Assembly: GCA_900318815.1 (NCBI GenBank)
Contig: ONMA01000021.1
Location: 1-64,000, forward strand
DNA length: 64,000 nucleotides
Origin: an uncultured Prevotellaceae bacterium
Lineage (GTDB): Bacteria > Bacteroidota > Bacteroidia > Bacteroidales > Bacteroidaceae
Reading direction: 5' to 3'
Notes under the pieces: model-generated
The model's input: the letters and a program-made list of their open reading frames with translations, nothing else
Told to the model about the DNA's origin: nothing
Database searches by the model: none
Made by a program: the position numbers and the translations under genes
Part shown: piece by piece, positions 8,395 to 17,696 of the stretch
How the letters are laid out: each line of letters begins with the position of its first letter
Numbering within the stretch: position 1 is the stretch's first letter

Positions 8395-9666
8395 CTACTC
8401 CTCCCAGCCAAGGGTTCTCCTGTACAGGGTGCGAATCCAGCGTCCCACCTTCTCCCAGGTAATCTGGTCGACTTCGCGCTTTCCTTCTTCCTTGAGGTAC
8501 TGGAAGAGCGACTCGTTGGCGCAGATGGAGTAGATGGCATCGGCCAGGGCGTGAATGTCCCAGTAGTCCACCTTGATACAGTTGTCCAGAATCTCGGCAC
8601 ATCCCGACTGCTTGGAGATAATCGAGGGCGTGCCGCATTGCATGGCCTCAAGGGGCGAGATACCGAACGGCTCACTGACCGACGGCATGACGTAGACATC
8701 GCTGTCCTTCAGGCACTCGTACACCTGCTTGCCGCGCATGAAGCCCGGGAAGTGGAAGCGGTCGGCAATGCCGCGCTCGGCAGCCAGATAAATCATGGCG
8801 TTCATCATGTCGCCGCTGCCTGCCATGCAGAAACGCACGTTGCGGGTGCGGTGCAGCACCATGTTGGCAGCCTCGACGAAGTATTCCGGTCCCTTCTGCA
8901 TGGTAATACGTCCGAGGAACGTGACCACCTTCTCCTTGCCCGTATGGTCGGGACGTGGAATGTCCTGATACTCCTGCGGCAGGGGATAGACGGCGTTGTG
9001 TACGGTGAAGCACTTGCGGGGATCCTGGTGATACTGGTTGATGACCGTCTGGCGCGTGAGTTCCGACACGCACATGATGCAGTCGGCATTGTCCATACCA
9101 TTCTTCTCGATGCTATAGACGGTGGGGTTCACCTTGCCGCGCGAACGGTCGAAGTCGGTAGCATGCACGTGGATGCAGAGGGGCTTTCCGCTCACCTGCT
9201 TGGCGTGAATGCCAGCGGGGAAGGTAAGCCAGTCGTGAGCATGGATGATGTCGAACTCCTCGGTGCGGGCCACCTGTCCGGCAATGATGGAGTAGTTGTT
9301 GATCTCCTCATGCAGGTTCTCGGGATAGCCGCCAGCAAACTCCATACATCCCAGGTCGTTGACGTTCATGTAGTTGAAGTCGGCATAGATGTGCTCGCGC
9401 AGCTTGAAGTAATAGTCGGGATCCATGATGTTTCCCACACGGTTCTTCACATAGTCATAGTCGACATCGCGCCAGGCAATGGGCACAGCATTCATGGCAA
9501 TGATACGTGCGGCATGCTGACTCTCATCGCCAAAGGGGTGTGGCAGGCAGAGGGCAATGTCCATGTCGCCCTGGGCCTTCAGTCCTTCCGATATTCCATA
9601 ATTGGCTGTGGCGAGTCCTCCGAACACGTGAGGAGGATACTCCCATCCAAACATTAATACTTTCAT
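8395..9666 (-). CDS. GT4 glycosyltransferase, glycogen/starch synthase-like
   Basis: 423 residues with a GT-B fold. N-terminal domain: MKVLMFGWEYPPHVFGGLAT (glycine-rich loop), then FDIIHAHDWLTFPAG. C-terminal domain: VVTFLGRITMQKGPEYFVEA (GRxxxxKG motif), then VMPSVSEPFGISPLEAMQCG (the E-x7-E donor-sugar motif). This is the Bacteroidetes relative of archaeal/bacterial GT4 glycogen synthases. It lies between the debranching enzyme and the GH57 enzyme on the same strand and probably elongates alpha-1,4-glucan from an ADP- or UDP-glucose donor; the donor cannot be told from sequence. Confidence 0.88.
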   Translation of the reverse strand: MKVLMFGWEYPPHVFGGLATANYGISEGLKAQGDMDIALCLPHPFGDESQHAARIIAMNAVPIAWRDVDYDYVKNRVGNIMDPDYYFKLREHIYADFNYMNVNDLGCMEFAGGYPENLHEEINNYSIIAGQVARTEEFDIIHAHDWLTFPAGIHAKQVSGKPLCIHVHATDFDRSRGKVNPTVYSIEKNGMDNADCIMCVSELTRQTVINQYHQDPRKCFTVHNAVYPLPQEYQDIPRPDHTGKEKVVTFLGRITMQKGPEYFVEAANMVLHRTRNVRFCMAGSGDMMNAMIYLAAERGIADRFHFPGFMRGKQVYECLKDSDVYVMPSVSEPFGISPLEAMQCGTPSIISKQSGCAEILDNCIKVDYWDIHALADAIYSICANESLFQYLKEEGKREVDQITWEKVGRWIRTLYRRTLGWEE

Positions 9667-9672
9667 CTTTGT

Positions 9673-9767
9673 ATAGGTTTTAAGGTTTTAAGGTTTCAGG
9701 TTTTTAGGTTTTGAGGCATCTCGCCTGAGAGCGAGGCGACCTCATAACCTTACAACCTCACAACCTA
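9673..9767. repeat. Heptamer array with complementary half-array
   Basis: Degenerate tandem copies of AAGGTTT (9673-9714) are followed by a small hairpin TCGCCT/AGGCGA (about 9720-9738) and then by AACCT repeats of opposite sense (9743-9767). The two arrays can pair into one long imperfect stem between the debranching enzyme and GT4 genes. It may tune expression within the operon. Confidence 0.6.
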
Positions 9768-11714
9768 TTTCTGATACGAATATTTCTCTAACAGCTTCAT
9801 GGTACGCAGAATCTCAGCCACGTTCATGGCGAAAGCCATGGCACCGCGTCCGTGGAAGGGCGGGTTGCCGTCGAAGAGTTCGGAAATAGTACCAACTGCA
9901 TGATAGTCGATTTCATCCTCATAGCCCACCATCTGGCGCTCGATGAACGAGAGGCGGGTGCGCTTGTAGAGTTTGAGGCATGCCTCCATGTAGAAGCCGC
10001 CGAGCCAAGGCCATGCCGTTCCCTGATGGTAGGCATAGTCGCGCTGTGTCTGCGGGCCTACGTACATGGGGTTGTAGCCACCGCTCTTCGGCGAGAGCGA
10101 GCGAAGTCCCTTCGGGGTGAGCAGCTCGCGCGTACATATATCTACCACGCTCTTCATCTGCTGCTGCGACAGCGGCGAGTAGTCGAGAGCCACGGCGAAG
10201 ATCATGTTCGGGCGGACGCTCCAGTCCATCATATTGCCGTCCACGTAGTCGAGCAGATAGCCGTACTCGTTGACGAAGGTGTCGACAAACGACTGCTTGG
10301 TCTTGGCAGCCAGGGCCTCGAGGTGTTCCTGAGCGGCGGTGTCGCCGTTGTCCTGAGCCAGCGACGAGCAGAACTTCAGGGCGTTGTACCACAGGGCATT
10401 GAACTCCACGATGTAGCCCGAGCGGGGCACCACGGGACGTCCGTTGGCCGTGGAGTTCATCCACGTCACGGCACGGTCACGTCCGTTGGAGTAGAGCAAG
10501 CCATTGTCGTCAAGACGCAGGTTGGGATGGCCTCCCTCCTCAATATATTTCACGATGTCGGCCACCAACTTCTCGTAGCGCTTGTGGCAGTTGTCGCGAC
10601 CGGCATACTTGGCATACTGCTGCACGGCCCATACGGCCCAGAGAGGCACGTCGGGCTGCTCCATCTCGTAGATCTGTACCGAGAGCGGCTTGCCCTCCAT
10701 GAACTCGCGCAGTCCTCTCTCGGCGGTCTGCATCACCAGCTCGAAGTAGTCCTGCTCGTCGATGGCCAGCGTCAGGCCCGGCAGGGCGATGAACGTGTCG
10801 CGGGCACGGCACTTGTACCAGGGATAGCCTGCCAGCAAGTAGCGGTCGTCGTTGGGTTTGCGGTTGTGGAACTGATGGGCGGCTGTAACCAGGCAATGAT
10901 AGAAGTTGTCGCGCGGAGTGCGCAGAGAGATCTCCTTGTCGAAGAGCGTCTTCAACGTGCTCGTCTTGATGGCCGAGGTAGAAGCGGCGAAGACGATGCT
11001 CTCGCCCTTCTTGATAGACATCTCGAAGTAGCCGGGCACGTAGAGGTCCTCGTTGGAGAAGTAGCCACGCTCCTGCTCCTTGGGATACTCCATGCCGCGA
11101 TACCAGTCGGGCTGGAACACGAACTCGTTCTTCTTGGAGAACTGCATGTACAGATCGGGATACCCGGCATACATACAGGTCTTGATACCATTATCTACTT
11201 CGTGATACTCGCGGCTGGCCACCGAGTTTTCGTGGGTCAGCGCCTTGACCGAGCGGAATGCCAGGAACGGACGGAAGCGCAGCGTAGTGGCCGAGTGGGC
11301 ATCGTCCAAAGTGTAGCGAATGAGGATGCGGTCCTCATAGGCCTGGAAGATGGCCTCTTTCCTCAGCACCACGCCGCCCACGCGATACGTTGTCGTAGGC
11401 ACGAGGCTGCAATCAAACTCACGGATGTACTTGTGTCCCTTAGGACTGAAGTTGTTGCCCTGATACTTGTGGAGACCCAGGTTGAATTCGGCTCCGTGCT
11501 GGATGACCGTGCAGTCGAGCGATGACAAGAGCACATGGTTCTCGTCGTCGAGCTCGGGAACAGGTACGACCAGCAGACCGTGGTACTTGCGCGTGTTGCA
11601 GTCTACCAGGGTAGACGAGCTGTAGGCGCCCGAACGGTTGGTACGGAGCAATTCGCGGCGTAGTGACTCCTCAAGATTTGTCATCACGGCTTTCTCAAAT
11701 CGCAAATAACTCAT
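9765..11714 (-). CDS. Glycogen debranching enzyme (amylo-alpha-1,6-glucosidase, GH133 type)
   Basis: 649 residues. An N-terminal GDE_N beta domain (about 1-270; NRSGAYSSSTLVDCNTRKYH is the usual start) leads into an (alpha/alpha)6-barrel domain (about 290-640): AGYPWYKCRARDTFIALPGL, WMNSTANGRPVVPRSGYIVE and AYHQGTAWPWLGGFYM are conserved active-site segments of the bacterial GDE family. It removes alpha-1,6 branches from glycogen-like polymers. It is the first gene of the alpha-glucan operon and has its own promoter in the 200-base gap divergent from a Crp/Fnr-type regulator gene, which is a reasonable candidate controller. Confidence 0.92.
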   Translation of the reverse strand: MSYLRFEKAVMTNLEESLRRELLRTNRSGAYSSSTLVDCNTRKYHGLLVVPVPELDDENHVLLSSLDCTVIQHGAEFNLGLHKYQGNNFSPKGHKYIREFDCSLVPTTTYRVGGVVLRKEAIFQAYEDRILIRYTLDDAHSATTLRFRPFLAFRSVKALTHENSVASREYHEVDNGIKTCMYAGYPDLYMQFSKKNEFVFQPDWYRGMEYPKEQERGYFSNEDLYVPGYFEMSIKKGESIVFAASTSAIKTSTLKTLFDKEISLRTPRDNFYHCLVTAAHQFHNRKPNDDRYLLAGYPWYKCRARDTFIALPGLTLAIDEQDYFELVMQTAERGLREFMEGKPLSVQIYEMEQPDVPLWAVWAVQQYAKYAGRDNCHKRYEKLVADIVKYIEEGGHPNLRLDDNGLLYSNGRDRAVTWMNSTANGRPVVPRSGYIVEFNALWYNALKFCSSLAQDNGDTAAQEHLEALAAKTKQSFVDTFVNEYGYLLDYVDGNMMDWSVRPNMIFAVALDYSPLSQQQMKSVVDICTRELLTPKGLRSLSPKSGGYNPMYVGPQTQRDYAYHQGTAWPWLGGFYMEACLKLYKRTRLSFIERQMVGYEDEIDYHAVGTISELFDGNPPFHGRGAMAFAMNVAEILRTMKLLEKYSYQK

Positions 11715-11770
11715 AGTTCCTCTTTTAAGGTTTTTATGTTTTTATGTTACAGTTTTAGGATTTTAACACC

Positions 11771-11801
11771 CAAAAGTAATCATTTTTTGTCATTCAACAA
11801 A
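11771..11801 (-). promoter_or_regulatory. Promoter of the alpha-glucan operon
   Basis: On the minus strand TTTG (11798-11801), 19 bases, then TACTTTTG (11771-11778), 57 bases upstream of the debranching enzyme ATG. Confidence 0.7.
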
Positions 11802-11882
11802 ATAAATTGATGATTTTTTTACTTTTCTACGTCAAAAAACAATTTTTAAATACTATTTTTTACTTTTTTCAATTGTTTTTCG

Positions 11883-11890
11883 TATTTTTG
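11883..11890 (+). promoter_or_regulatory. -7 box of the Crp/Fnr-type regulator gene
   Basis: TATTTTTG, 25 bases before the ATG. No clear TTTG lies at the expected distance; the region upstream is an A/T run. Confidence 0.5.
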
Positions 11891-11915
11891 CATGCTATAA
11901 ACGAGCAAGAAACCG

Positions 11916-12611
11916 ATGATTACAGATAACAGAACAGAGATTGCAAAAAGCATGACAAAGTACTGGGACACCATGAATGTTGTGCAGCGGGAACAGTTCA
12001 TCAAGGCCATGATTGTCGTTCACCCCAATCATGGTGAGGTGTTCTTCCGTAAAGGTGAGGAACCGCTCTATATGCACTATCTTGTGAGCGGGCACGTCAT
12101 GATCTACCAGGAAGTCGACGGCGATCATCGCCATGTGGTGCGCTTGGTGGAGCCAGGAGCCATCTTTGGCGTGCAGGCTGCTTTCTCGTCGGAGAATTAT
12201 CGGTACACAGCCGTCTCGGGCGACAACACCACCGTCGCCCTCATTCCCTTACAACTCGTTTACCATTTCATCTGGGAATCGCCGGGCTTTGCCCTTATCT
12301 TCATTCAACAGCTGTCCGACCTCTTGGGCACATCGGTGGAACACACGATTTACCTGACTCAGAAACACATCCGGGGCCGACTGGCAGAGTCTATCCTTCA
12401 TGTCCTGGCCAAGTACGGAACCGAGGAGGACGGACAGACCATCCCCATCTATCTGAGCAGGAGCGACCTGGCCCTGATGTCGAACATGACGACCAGCAAC
12501 GCCATCCGCACGCTCTCGGCCTTCGCCAGCGAAGGACTCATCGCGCTGAACGGACGCAAAATAAAGATTCTGGAGAAGGAGAAGCTGCAACGGGTCTCGG
12601 AAAATGGCTAA
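11916..12611 (+). CDS. Crp/Fnr-family transcription regulator
   Basis: 231 residues. The cyclic-nucleotide-binding-like beta roll covers about 25-140 (FRKGEEPLYMHYLVSGHVMI, VEPGAIFGVQAAF). A winged HTH_Crp domain covers about 155-225 (SRSDLALMSNMTTSNAIRTL as the recognition helix, then GLIALNGRKIKIL). The pocket lacks the classic RxS phosphate-binding pair of true Crp and has no cysteines placed like Fnr, so the effector is unknown. It is transcribed divergently from the alpha-glucan operon with about 200 bases between them, the usual position for a local regulator. Confidence 0.88.
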   Translation: MITDNRTEIAKSMTKYWDTMNVVQREQFIKAMIVVHPNHGEVFFRKGEEPLYMHYLVSGHVMIYQEVDGDHRHVVRLVEPGAIFGVQAAFSSENYRYTAVSGDNTTVALIPLQLVYHFIWESPGFALIFIQQLSDLLGTSVEHTIYLTQKHIRGRLAESILHVLAKYGTEEDGQTIPIYLSRSDLALMSNMTTSNAIRTLSAFASEGLIALNGRKIKILEKEKLQRVSENG

Positions 12612-12663
12612 CTACGCCGTCTTTTTCCGCTTCGCGGGCTGAGGAGAACGCCCGTCTCTTTGG

Positions 12664-13599
12664 TCAGCCTGGGATGAGGAAGTTGATGACTTCCTGCTCC
12701 ACTTCTATGCGATACTCGCCCACGGGTGTCTTCATCAGCCGTCCGTCGATGCCCACCATGGCATGACGCGCCTCCTTTACCACCACCTCGCGGGTGCGGA
12801 AGGGATGTACGCTATGATGGTTGAGGAACCTGCCCGTGACAAGGAGCCAGATGCCCTCAATGAGCTGCACCATCTGCGGCGTGTACACCACCGACACATC
12901 GAGCATTCCATTATAGGGCGTGGCACTTGGCGTCTGCCCGTAACCGGGGCCATTGCCTATGCAGACGGTCATCACCTTCCGGTCGATGACATCGGTGTTG
13001 ATGTGCAGCCGCATCTTGTACTCCATGCGATGAAACAGGATGACCAGCAGCGAGGTGAGGAACGAAAGGGTGCGCGAGCCGAAGAGCCGGCGCGTCTGGC
13101 GGCGCAGGTTCATGATGTCGGCCGTCATGCCGATGTTGATGCAGTTCAAGAAGTAGCGATGGCACTTTTCCTCCTGCTTGTTGTTGTAGCGGATGCACCC
13201 CAGGTCAATCTTGCGCACATGCCGCCCTAACAGCCAGTCGATGGTCTGCTCCGGCTCGTCTTCATCGAAGTCGAAGAAGCGGGCAAAGTCGTTCATCACG
13301 CCGTTGGGAATGACGCCCAGCACAATCTCGTCCCTGACGCGCCTTTCCTCCTGCATCAGGCAGTTCACGGCATCGTTCAGCGCCGAGTCGCCCCCCACTA
13401 TGATGATGGTCTTGTAGCCGTTGGTAATCAGCATCTTCACCAGCCGGTCCACACTATCGGCGTGCTCGCTCTGCACCATGTCGTAGCTCACCTTCTTCGC
13501 ATCAAGAATCTCGCGCAAGTGTTCCCTGCGCTTATGGTTGTTGATGAATCCTTTCTTCGGGCAATACAGGATGCCCCATCGTGTCGTCTCTACTGCCAT
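12664..13599 (-). CDS. Diacylglycerol kinase-family lipid kinase
   Basis: 311 residues. The chosen start (MAVETTRWGILYCPKKGFI) gives the standard family N-terminus and overlaps the end of miaA by 10 bases; the frame is open farther upstream but only inside miaA. The catalytic-domain motif IIIVGGDSALNDAVNCLM is the GGDGT-N region, here with Ser in place of Thr. It is followed by VLGVIPNGVMNDFARFF (usually GTxND). The C-terminal domain has the typical VSVVYTP and HPFRTREVVV segments. It probably phosphorylates diacylglycerol or a related lipid at the inner membrane. The altered GGDSA and PNGVMNDFA motifs leave activity slightly uncertain. Confidence 0.85.
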   Translation of the reverse strand: MAVETTRWGILYCPKKGFINNHKRREHLREILDAKKVSYDMVQSEHADSVDRLVKMLITNGYKTIIIVGGDSALNDAVNCLMQEERRVRDEIVLGVIPNGVMNDFARFFDFDEDEPEQTIDWLLGRHVRKIDLGCIRYNNKQEEKCHRYFLNCINIGMTADIMNLRRQTRRLFGSRTLSFLTSLLVILFHRMEYKMRLHINTDVIDRKVMTVCIGNGPGYGQTPSATPYNGMLDVSVVYTPQMVQLIEGIWLLVTGRFLNHHSVHPFRTREVVVKEARHAMVGIDGRLMKTPVGEYRIEVEQEVINFLIPG

Positions 13600-14504
13600 T
13601 TGTCTAAAATTATATTCACTTTCTCTTCCATCGGAAGCGTAGCGTCTATCCAGTCGATGTTGAAGCCCCGTCGCTCCATGCCCCGGAACCACGTCATCTG
13701 CCGCTTGGCAAACTGGTGGATGGCTATCTCCAGCAGTCGGAACATCTCTTCGTAGCTCAGCCGTCCGATGATGTATTCCGTCAGGTATTTATATTCCAGT
13801 CCGTAGTAAATCAGGTCGTCTGCCGGAATACCCTCGTCTAAGAGCCGGCGCACCTCGTCGACCATGCCCTCGTCGAGGCGGGCTTTCAGCCGTCGGGTAA
13901 TCTTCTCCCGCCGCAGTTCGCGGTCGATGCTCACTCCTATTATAATAGAAGGTATGGCGGGCAGCTCGCGCAGCGGCATGGGATGCTCGCGGTTGTAGGT
14001 CTCAATCTCGATGGCACGGATGGCCCGCTGGCAGGAGTCCACGTCGGTGGTGTTGTGCATCACCGACCCGTTCTGCAGCTTCAGTTCCTGCAGGATGGCG
14101 GTCAGCTCGTCGAGCGACTTGCCCTCCAGCTGGTCGCGCAGCGGCTGGTTCTGCGGTACGGGCGAAAGGTGATAGCCCTTCAGCACAGCCTCAATATACA
14201 GACCTGTGCCGCCGCAGAGGATAGGCACGGCTCCCCTACCCCGTATCTGCTGGTAGGCATCGAAGAAATCCTGCTGATACTGGAACAGGTTGTACTTCGT
14301 GCCCGGCTCGCAGATGTCTATCAGATGATAGGGCGTTGACTGATATTCCGACAAGTCCTTGCCCGTGCCAATATCCATACGACGATAGACCTGACGCGAG
14401 TCGGCCGAGATAATCTCGCCGCCAACCCTGCGTGCCACGGCCACGGCCAACGGTGTTTTCCCACTCGCGGTAGGGCCTAATATGGTAATCATCTTCTGCA
14501 TCAT
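13590..14504 (-). CDS. miaA: tRNA dimethylallyltransferase MiaA
   Basis: 304 residues. Walker A ITILGPTASGKTPLAVAVA, then GGEIISADSRQVYRRMDIGT (the substrate-binding DSRQVY signature), HLIDICEPG, and PILCGGTGLYIEAVLKG are diagnostic. It transfers a dimethylallyl group to the N6 of A37 in tRNAs reading UNN codons. It shares its last 10 bases with the start of the lipid kinase gene, so the two are translationally linked. Confidence 0.96.
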   Translation of the reverse strand: MMQKMITILGPTASGKTPLAVAVARRVGGEIISADSRQVYRRMDIGTGKDLSEYQSTPYHLIDICEPGTKYNLFQYQQDFFDAYQQIRGRGAVPILCGGTGLYIEAVLKGYHLSPVPQNQPLRDQLEGKSLDELTAILQELKLQNGSVMHNTTDVDSCQRAIRAIEIETYNREHPMPLRELPAIPSIIIGVSIDRELRREKITRRLKARLDEGMVDEVRRLLDEGIPADDLIYYGLEYKYLTEYIIGRLSYEEMFRLLEIAIHQFAKRQMTWFRGMERRGFNIDWIDATLPMEEKVNIILDKWQ

Positions 14505-14540
14505 GAAACGTATGCCAGTCTATCAGCGTGCAAAAATACA

Positions 14541-14580
14541 AAAAAAATACCGCCCGACAAAAAATCGGACGGTATTTTTT
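14541..14580. terminator. Bidirectional terminator between gapA and miaA
   Basis: ACCGCCCGA and TCGGACGGT pair (one wobble) across a short A-rich loop, flanked by A7 on one side and TATTTTTT on the other. It ends the gapA transcript on the minus strand. Confidence 0.85.
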
Positions 14581-14601
14581 ACTTTGAAAGTCAGTCGCTT
14601 C

Positions 14602-15627
14602 TTAGAGTTCAGCGAGGTACTTGATGGTGCGAACCATCTGAGAGGTGTAAGAGTTCTCATTGTCGTACCAGCTGACCACCTGCACCTGATAGGTGTCGTC
14701 GTCAATCTTGCTGACCATGGTCTGAGTAGCGTCGAAGAGCGAACCGAACTTCATGCCGATGATGTCGCTGCTGACGATCTGATCCTCGGTATAGCCGAAG
14801 CTCTCGGTGCCGGCGGCCTTCATGGCTGCGTTGATGCCCTCAACAGTAATGTCCTTGCCCTTCACAACGGCCACCAGGATAGTGGTAGAACCGGTGGGAG
14901 TGGGAACGCGCTGTGCGCTACCGATGAGCTTGCCGTTCAGTTCGGGAATCACGAGGCCGATAGCCTTGGCAGCACCCGTCGAGTTGGGAACGATGTTCTG
15001 GGCACCGGCGCGGCTGCGACGGAGGTCACCCTTGCGCTGAGGACCGTCGAGAATCATCTGGTCGCCTGTGTAAGCGTGGATGGTCGACATGATACCGCTC
15101 ACGATGGGAGCATAGCCGTTCAGGGCAGCAGCCATAGGAGCCAGGCAGTTCGTGGTGCAAGAAGCAGCACTAATCACGGTGTCGGCGGGAGTCAGGGTCT
15201 TGTGGTTCACGTTGTAAACGATGGTGGGCAGATCCTTGCCGGCGGGGGCAGAAATCACCACCTTCTTGGCACCAGCCTGGATGTGGGCAGAAGCCTTCTC
15301 CTTAGAGGTGTAGAAGCCAGTGCACTCCAGCACAACGTCAACACCCAGCTCGCCCCAAGGCAGCTCAGCAGCATTGGGCTTTGCATAGATGGTAATCTCC
15401 TTACCGTCGACGATGATAGAGTTCTCTGTAGCCTCAACCGTGTGCTTGCCCTCACCGAACTTGCCAGCGAAACCGCCCTGAGCGGTGTCATACTTCAGCA
15501 GGTGAGCCAGCATCTTGGGGCTGGTCAAGTCGTTAATAGCGACTACTTCATAACCTTCGGCCTCGAACATCTGACGGAATGCGAGGCGACCGATACGGCC
15601 AAAACCGTTAATTGCAACTTTTGTCAT
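14602..15627 (-). CDS. gapA: Type I glyceraldehyde-3-phosphate dehydrogenase
   Basis: 341 residues. NAD-binding start [20 protein letters not shown], the catalytic [19 protein letters not shown] (active-site Cys), and the C-terminal [16 protein letters not shown] are all canonical. It converts glyceraldehyde 3-phosphate to 1,3-bisphosphoglycerate in glycolysis. Single-gene unit with a strong promoter and a terminator; G/C-rich biased codon use fits high expression. Confidence 0.97.
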   Translation of the reverse strand: MTKVAINGFGRIGRLAFRQMFEAEGYEVVAINDLTSPKMLAHLLKYDTAQGGFAGKFGEGKHTVEATENSIIVDGKEITIYAKPNAAELPWGELGVDVVLECTGFYTSKEKASAHIQAGAKKVVISAPAGKDLPTIVYNVNHKTLTPADTVISAASCTTNCLAPMAAALNGYAPIVSGIMSTIHAYTGDQMILDGPQRKGDLRRSRAGAQNIVPNSTGAAKAIGLVIPELNGKLIGSAQRVPTPTGSTTILVAVVKGKDITVEGINAAMKAAGTESFGYTEDQIVSSDIIGMKFGSLFDATQTMVSKIDDDTYQVQVVSWYDNENSYTSQMVRTIKYLAEL

Positions 15628-15680
15628 TGTGTTTTACTTTAACTTTTTAATTGAAAAAGAATGATGTTTCTTTCTGTGCG

Positions 15681-15712
15681 CAAAGTTACAAAAAAATCTT
15701 TGTAACCGCAAA
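15681..15712 (-). promoter_or_regulatory. gapA promoter
   Basis: On the minus strand TTTG (15709-15712), exactly 20 bases, TAACTTTG (15681-15688). A consensus match, 54 bases before the ATG. Confidence 0.85.
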
Positions 15713-15817
15713 CAATTACCGTATTAATAAACAATAAAAAATTTAGAGAACTCTAAAAATCAACTTGTGCTGAATGCTGAATGTGCAGATTGCCAAATAC
15801 AGATTGCAAATATGTCA

Positions 15818-15905
15818 AGGTAAACACGTCAGTTGCGACGGGCAAACACGTCATTTGCCACGGGTAAACACGTCATTTACTATGGGTAAGTAAGGCATTT
15901 GGAAA
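15818..15905 (+). repeat. Four tandem 22-bp repeats upstream of mscL
   Basis: Core GGGTAAACACGTCATTTG repeats at a strict 22-bp period starting at 15818, 15840, 15862 and 15884; the last copy is degenerate. Each contains ACACGTCA. It lies about 50 bases upstream of the mscL -7 box, a position suited to activator binding. Confidence 0.75.
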
Positions 15906-15956
15906 AAAAGTAGTAAAAATATCAGGAAAAAAGTAATGGATTTCCAAAAAAATGTT

Positions 15957-15964
15957 TACTTTTG
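15957..15964 (+). promoter_or_regulatory. mscL -7 box
   Basis: TACTTTTG, about 55 bases before the ATG. The -33 element is weak, which would suit dependence on an activator bound to the upstream 22-bp repeats. Confidence 0.6.
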
Positions 15965-16018
15965 CAGCATCAATTTCACATTTTAATAAGTACAATTAAG
16001 TTCTAAACACTAAAGATT

Positions 16019-16417
16019 ATGGGATTTATTAGTGAATTCAAAGAGTTTGCCATGAAGGGCAACGTTTTGGACATGGCTGTCGGTGTAATCATCGGCGGTG
16101 CGTTTGGAAAGATTGTCAGCTCGCTTGTCGACGACGTGCTCATGCCTATCGTAGGTATGCTCACGGGCAACGTAGACTTCACCAACCTGGCCTTCCAGAT
16201 TGGCGAGGGCGAAGAGGCTGCCGTGCTGAAGTATGGTAACTTCATCCAGAACACGGTCGACTTCCTCATCGTGGCCTTCTGTATCTTCATCATGCTCAAG
16301 GGCATCAACAAGCTGAACCGCAAGAAGGAAGAGCCGGCTCCCGCTCCCGAGGCTCCAAAGGGTCCCACGCAGGAAGAGCTGCTGGCCGAGATTCGCGACC
16401 TGCTCAAGAAGAAGTAA
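16019..16417 (+). CDS. mscL: Large-conductance mechanosensitive channel MscL
   Basis: 132 residues. N-terminal amphipathic helix [20 protein letters not shown], pore-lining TM1 with the glycine-rich [20 protein letters not shown], conserved [11 protein letters not shown], periplasmic loop (about 50-75), TM2 ([16 protein letters not shown]) and a C-terminal helical bundle after a Pro/Ala linker. Length and motifs are typical. It opens under membrane tension to release solutes on hypo-osmotic shock. Confidence 0.96.
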   Translation: MGFISEFKEFAMKGNVLDMAVGVIIGGAFGKIVSSLVDDVLMPIVGMLTGNVDFTNLAFQIGEGEEAAVLKYGNFIQNTVDFLIVAFCIFIMLKGINKLNRKKEEPAPAPEAPKGPTQEELLAEIRDLLKKK

Positions 16418-16462
16418 GCGCAACGGGGCTTACACCTTATATATATAATATAAGGGCAAATC

Positions 16463-16558
16463 AACCACAACGGATTTCACGGATTAAACGGATTTTTTTA
16501 AGTTACAGCCTATCTGTAGTGCTTACATCCGTATCATCCGTGAAATCCGTTGTTTTTA
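16463..16558. repeat. Hairpin repeat family 1, copy A
   Basis: AACCACAACGGATTTCACGG at the left and its near-complement ending CCGTGAAATCCGTTGTT at the right bracket about 45 bases of variable centre. Related copies are at 23773-23868 and 56610-56722. It lies downstream of mscL and could act as a terminator, since the right end runs into a T tract. Confidence 0.8.
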
Positions 16559-16567
16559 TATTGTCTC

Positions 16568-16753
16568 TTATTCTAATACAATAAATGTACCTTCCCCTTT
16601 ACCGACCATCGTCAGCAGATATGCCGACGATGGTTGACAGATTTGCTGACCAAGGTCGGTAAAGCGAAAGAATAGTTCTTGCAGATAGCATCCCATATAG
16701 TTCCTCATAGCAAGAAGCATGTTTTGAGTCGGCAGGACTATTGCATTGGCCTC
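16568..16753 (-). repeat. About 190-bp structured repeat (family 2), copy A
   Basis: The same element occurs in opposite orientation at 55893-56082. It contains nested palindromes: ACCGACC...GGTCGGT outside and ACCATCGTC...GACGATGGT inside. The far end GAGTCGGCAGGACTATTGCA is identical in both copies. No protein is encoded. Confidence 0.8.
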
Positions 16754-16811
16754 TAATTGCGCTTCGCGCCTTTATTTTTATCAGGCCGCTTGCGGAATTA
16801 CACCAACTTAT

Positions 16812-17696
16812 TCATAGTAACTCAATATCCTCGACAGGAACCTTGTCCCACGAGAAGCTGCCGAGGAGTTCTTGGGGTGTGACTGGCTGACATTCGGGAA
16901 TCAGGCCGGCAAGGAAGGCAAGACGGCCTATGATTTCCGGAGCAGTATGCTGACGGCGCAGAGCCTCCATGTCTAAGCTCTGGTCGCGCTTGGAGAGTCG
17001 CTGCCCAGCCTGATTGCATAATAAAGGAAGATGAATGAACCTCGGCGAAGCGAAGCCAAGCAGGCGGGCCACGTACATCTGCTGGGGCGACGAGAGCAGC
17101 AAGTCGCGCCCGCGCACCACCTCGGTAATGCCCATCAGCGCATCGTCGACCACCACAGCCAACTGGTAGGCCCAGGCACCATCCTTCCGACGGATGATGA
17201 AGTCGCCCACCTGCGTGGCCAGGTTCACGCCGTGCTCACCATAATGCCCATCGGTAAACGAGACCACCTCGTCGGGTACTATGAGCCGCGTGGCAGCTGC
17301 CACACCAGGCCGAGGCGCCAAGTGGCGGCAAGTACCCTTGTAGACCACCCGCCCGTCGCTCTCGTGCGGAGCCTGCGTGGCTAAGAGGTCGGCCCGCGTG
17401 CAGTAGCACGGGTAGGTAAGCCCCTGCTCGCTGAGCTTGCGGAAGTAGTAGGCATAGATGTCCGACCGCTGGCTCTGGTAGACGGGCTGTCCGTCCCATT
17501 CCAGTCCTAACCACAGCAGGTCGTCCATCAGCATGTCGGCATACGCCTGCCGCGAACGGCCCGGGTCAATATCCTCTATGCGCAGGAGCCACTCCCCTCC
17601 CCTGCTCTTCACCGAAAGCCACGACAGCAAGGCACTAAACACGTTTCCCAAGTGCATGCGGCCTGTAGGCGACGGCGCAAATCGTCCTTTCTCCAT
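16812..17696 (-). CDS. gluQ: Glutamyl-queuosine tRNA(Asp) synthetase GluQRS
   Basis: 294 residues, the size of a glutamyl-tRNA synthetase catalytic domain without the anticodon-binding domain. Start MEKGRFAPSPTGRMHLGNVF (HLGN in place of HIGH), zinc-site pattern CYCTRADLL with a later TCRHL, and SKRDQSLDM replacing KMSKS. The family attaches glutamate to the queuosine base at position 34 of tRNA(Asp). Single gene, no obvious operon partner. Confidence 0.92.
   Translation of the reverse strand: MEKGRFAPSPTGRMHLGNVFSALLSWLSVKSRGGEWLLRIEDIDPGRSRQAYADMLMDDLLWLGLEWDGQPVYQSQRSDIYAYYFRKLSEQGLTYPCYCTRADLLATQAPHESDGRVVYKGTCRHLAPRPGVAAATRLIVPDEVVSFTDGHYGEHGVNLATQVGDFIIRRKDGAWAYQLAVVVDDALMGITEVVRGRDLLLSSPQQMYVARLLGFASPRFIHLPLLCNQAGQRLSKRDQSLDMEALRRQHTAPEIIGRLAFLAGLIPECQPVTPQELLGSFSWDKVPVEDIELL

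Noticed and set aside
15818..15905. Possible CRISPR array
   Set aside because: Repeats are contiguous without spacers, and no cas gene is present.
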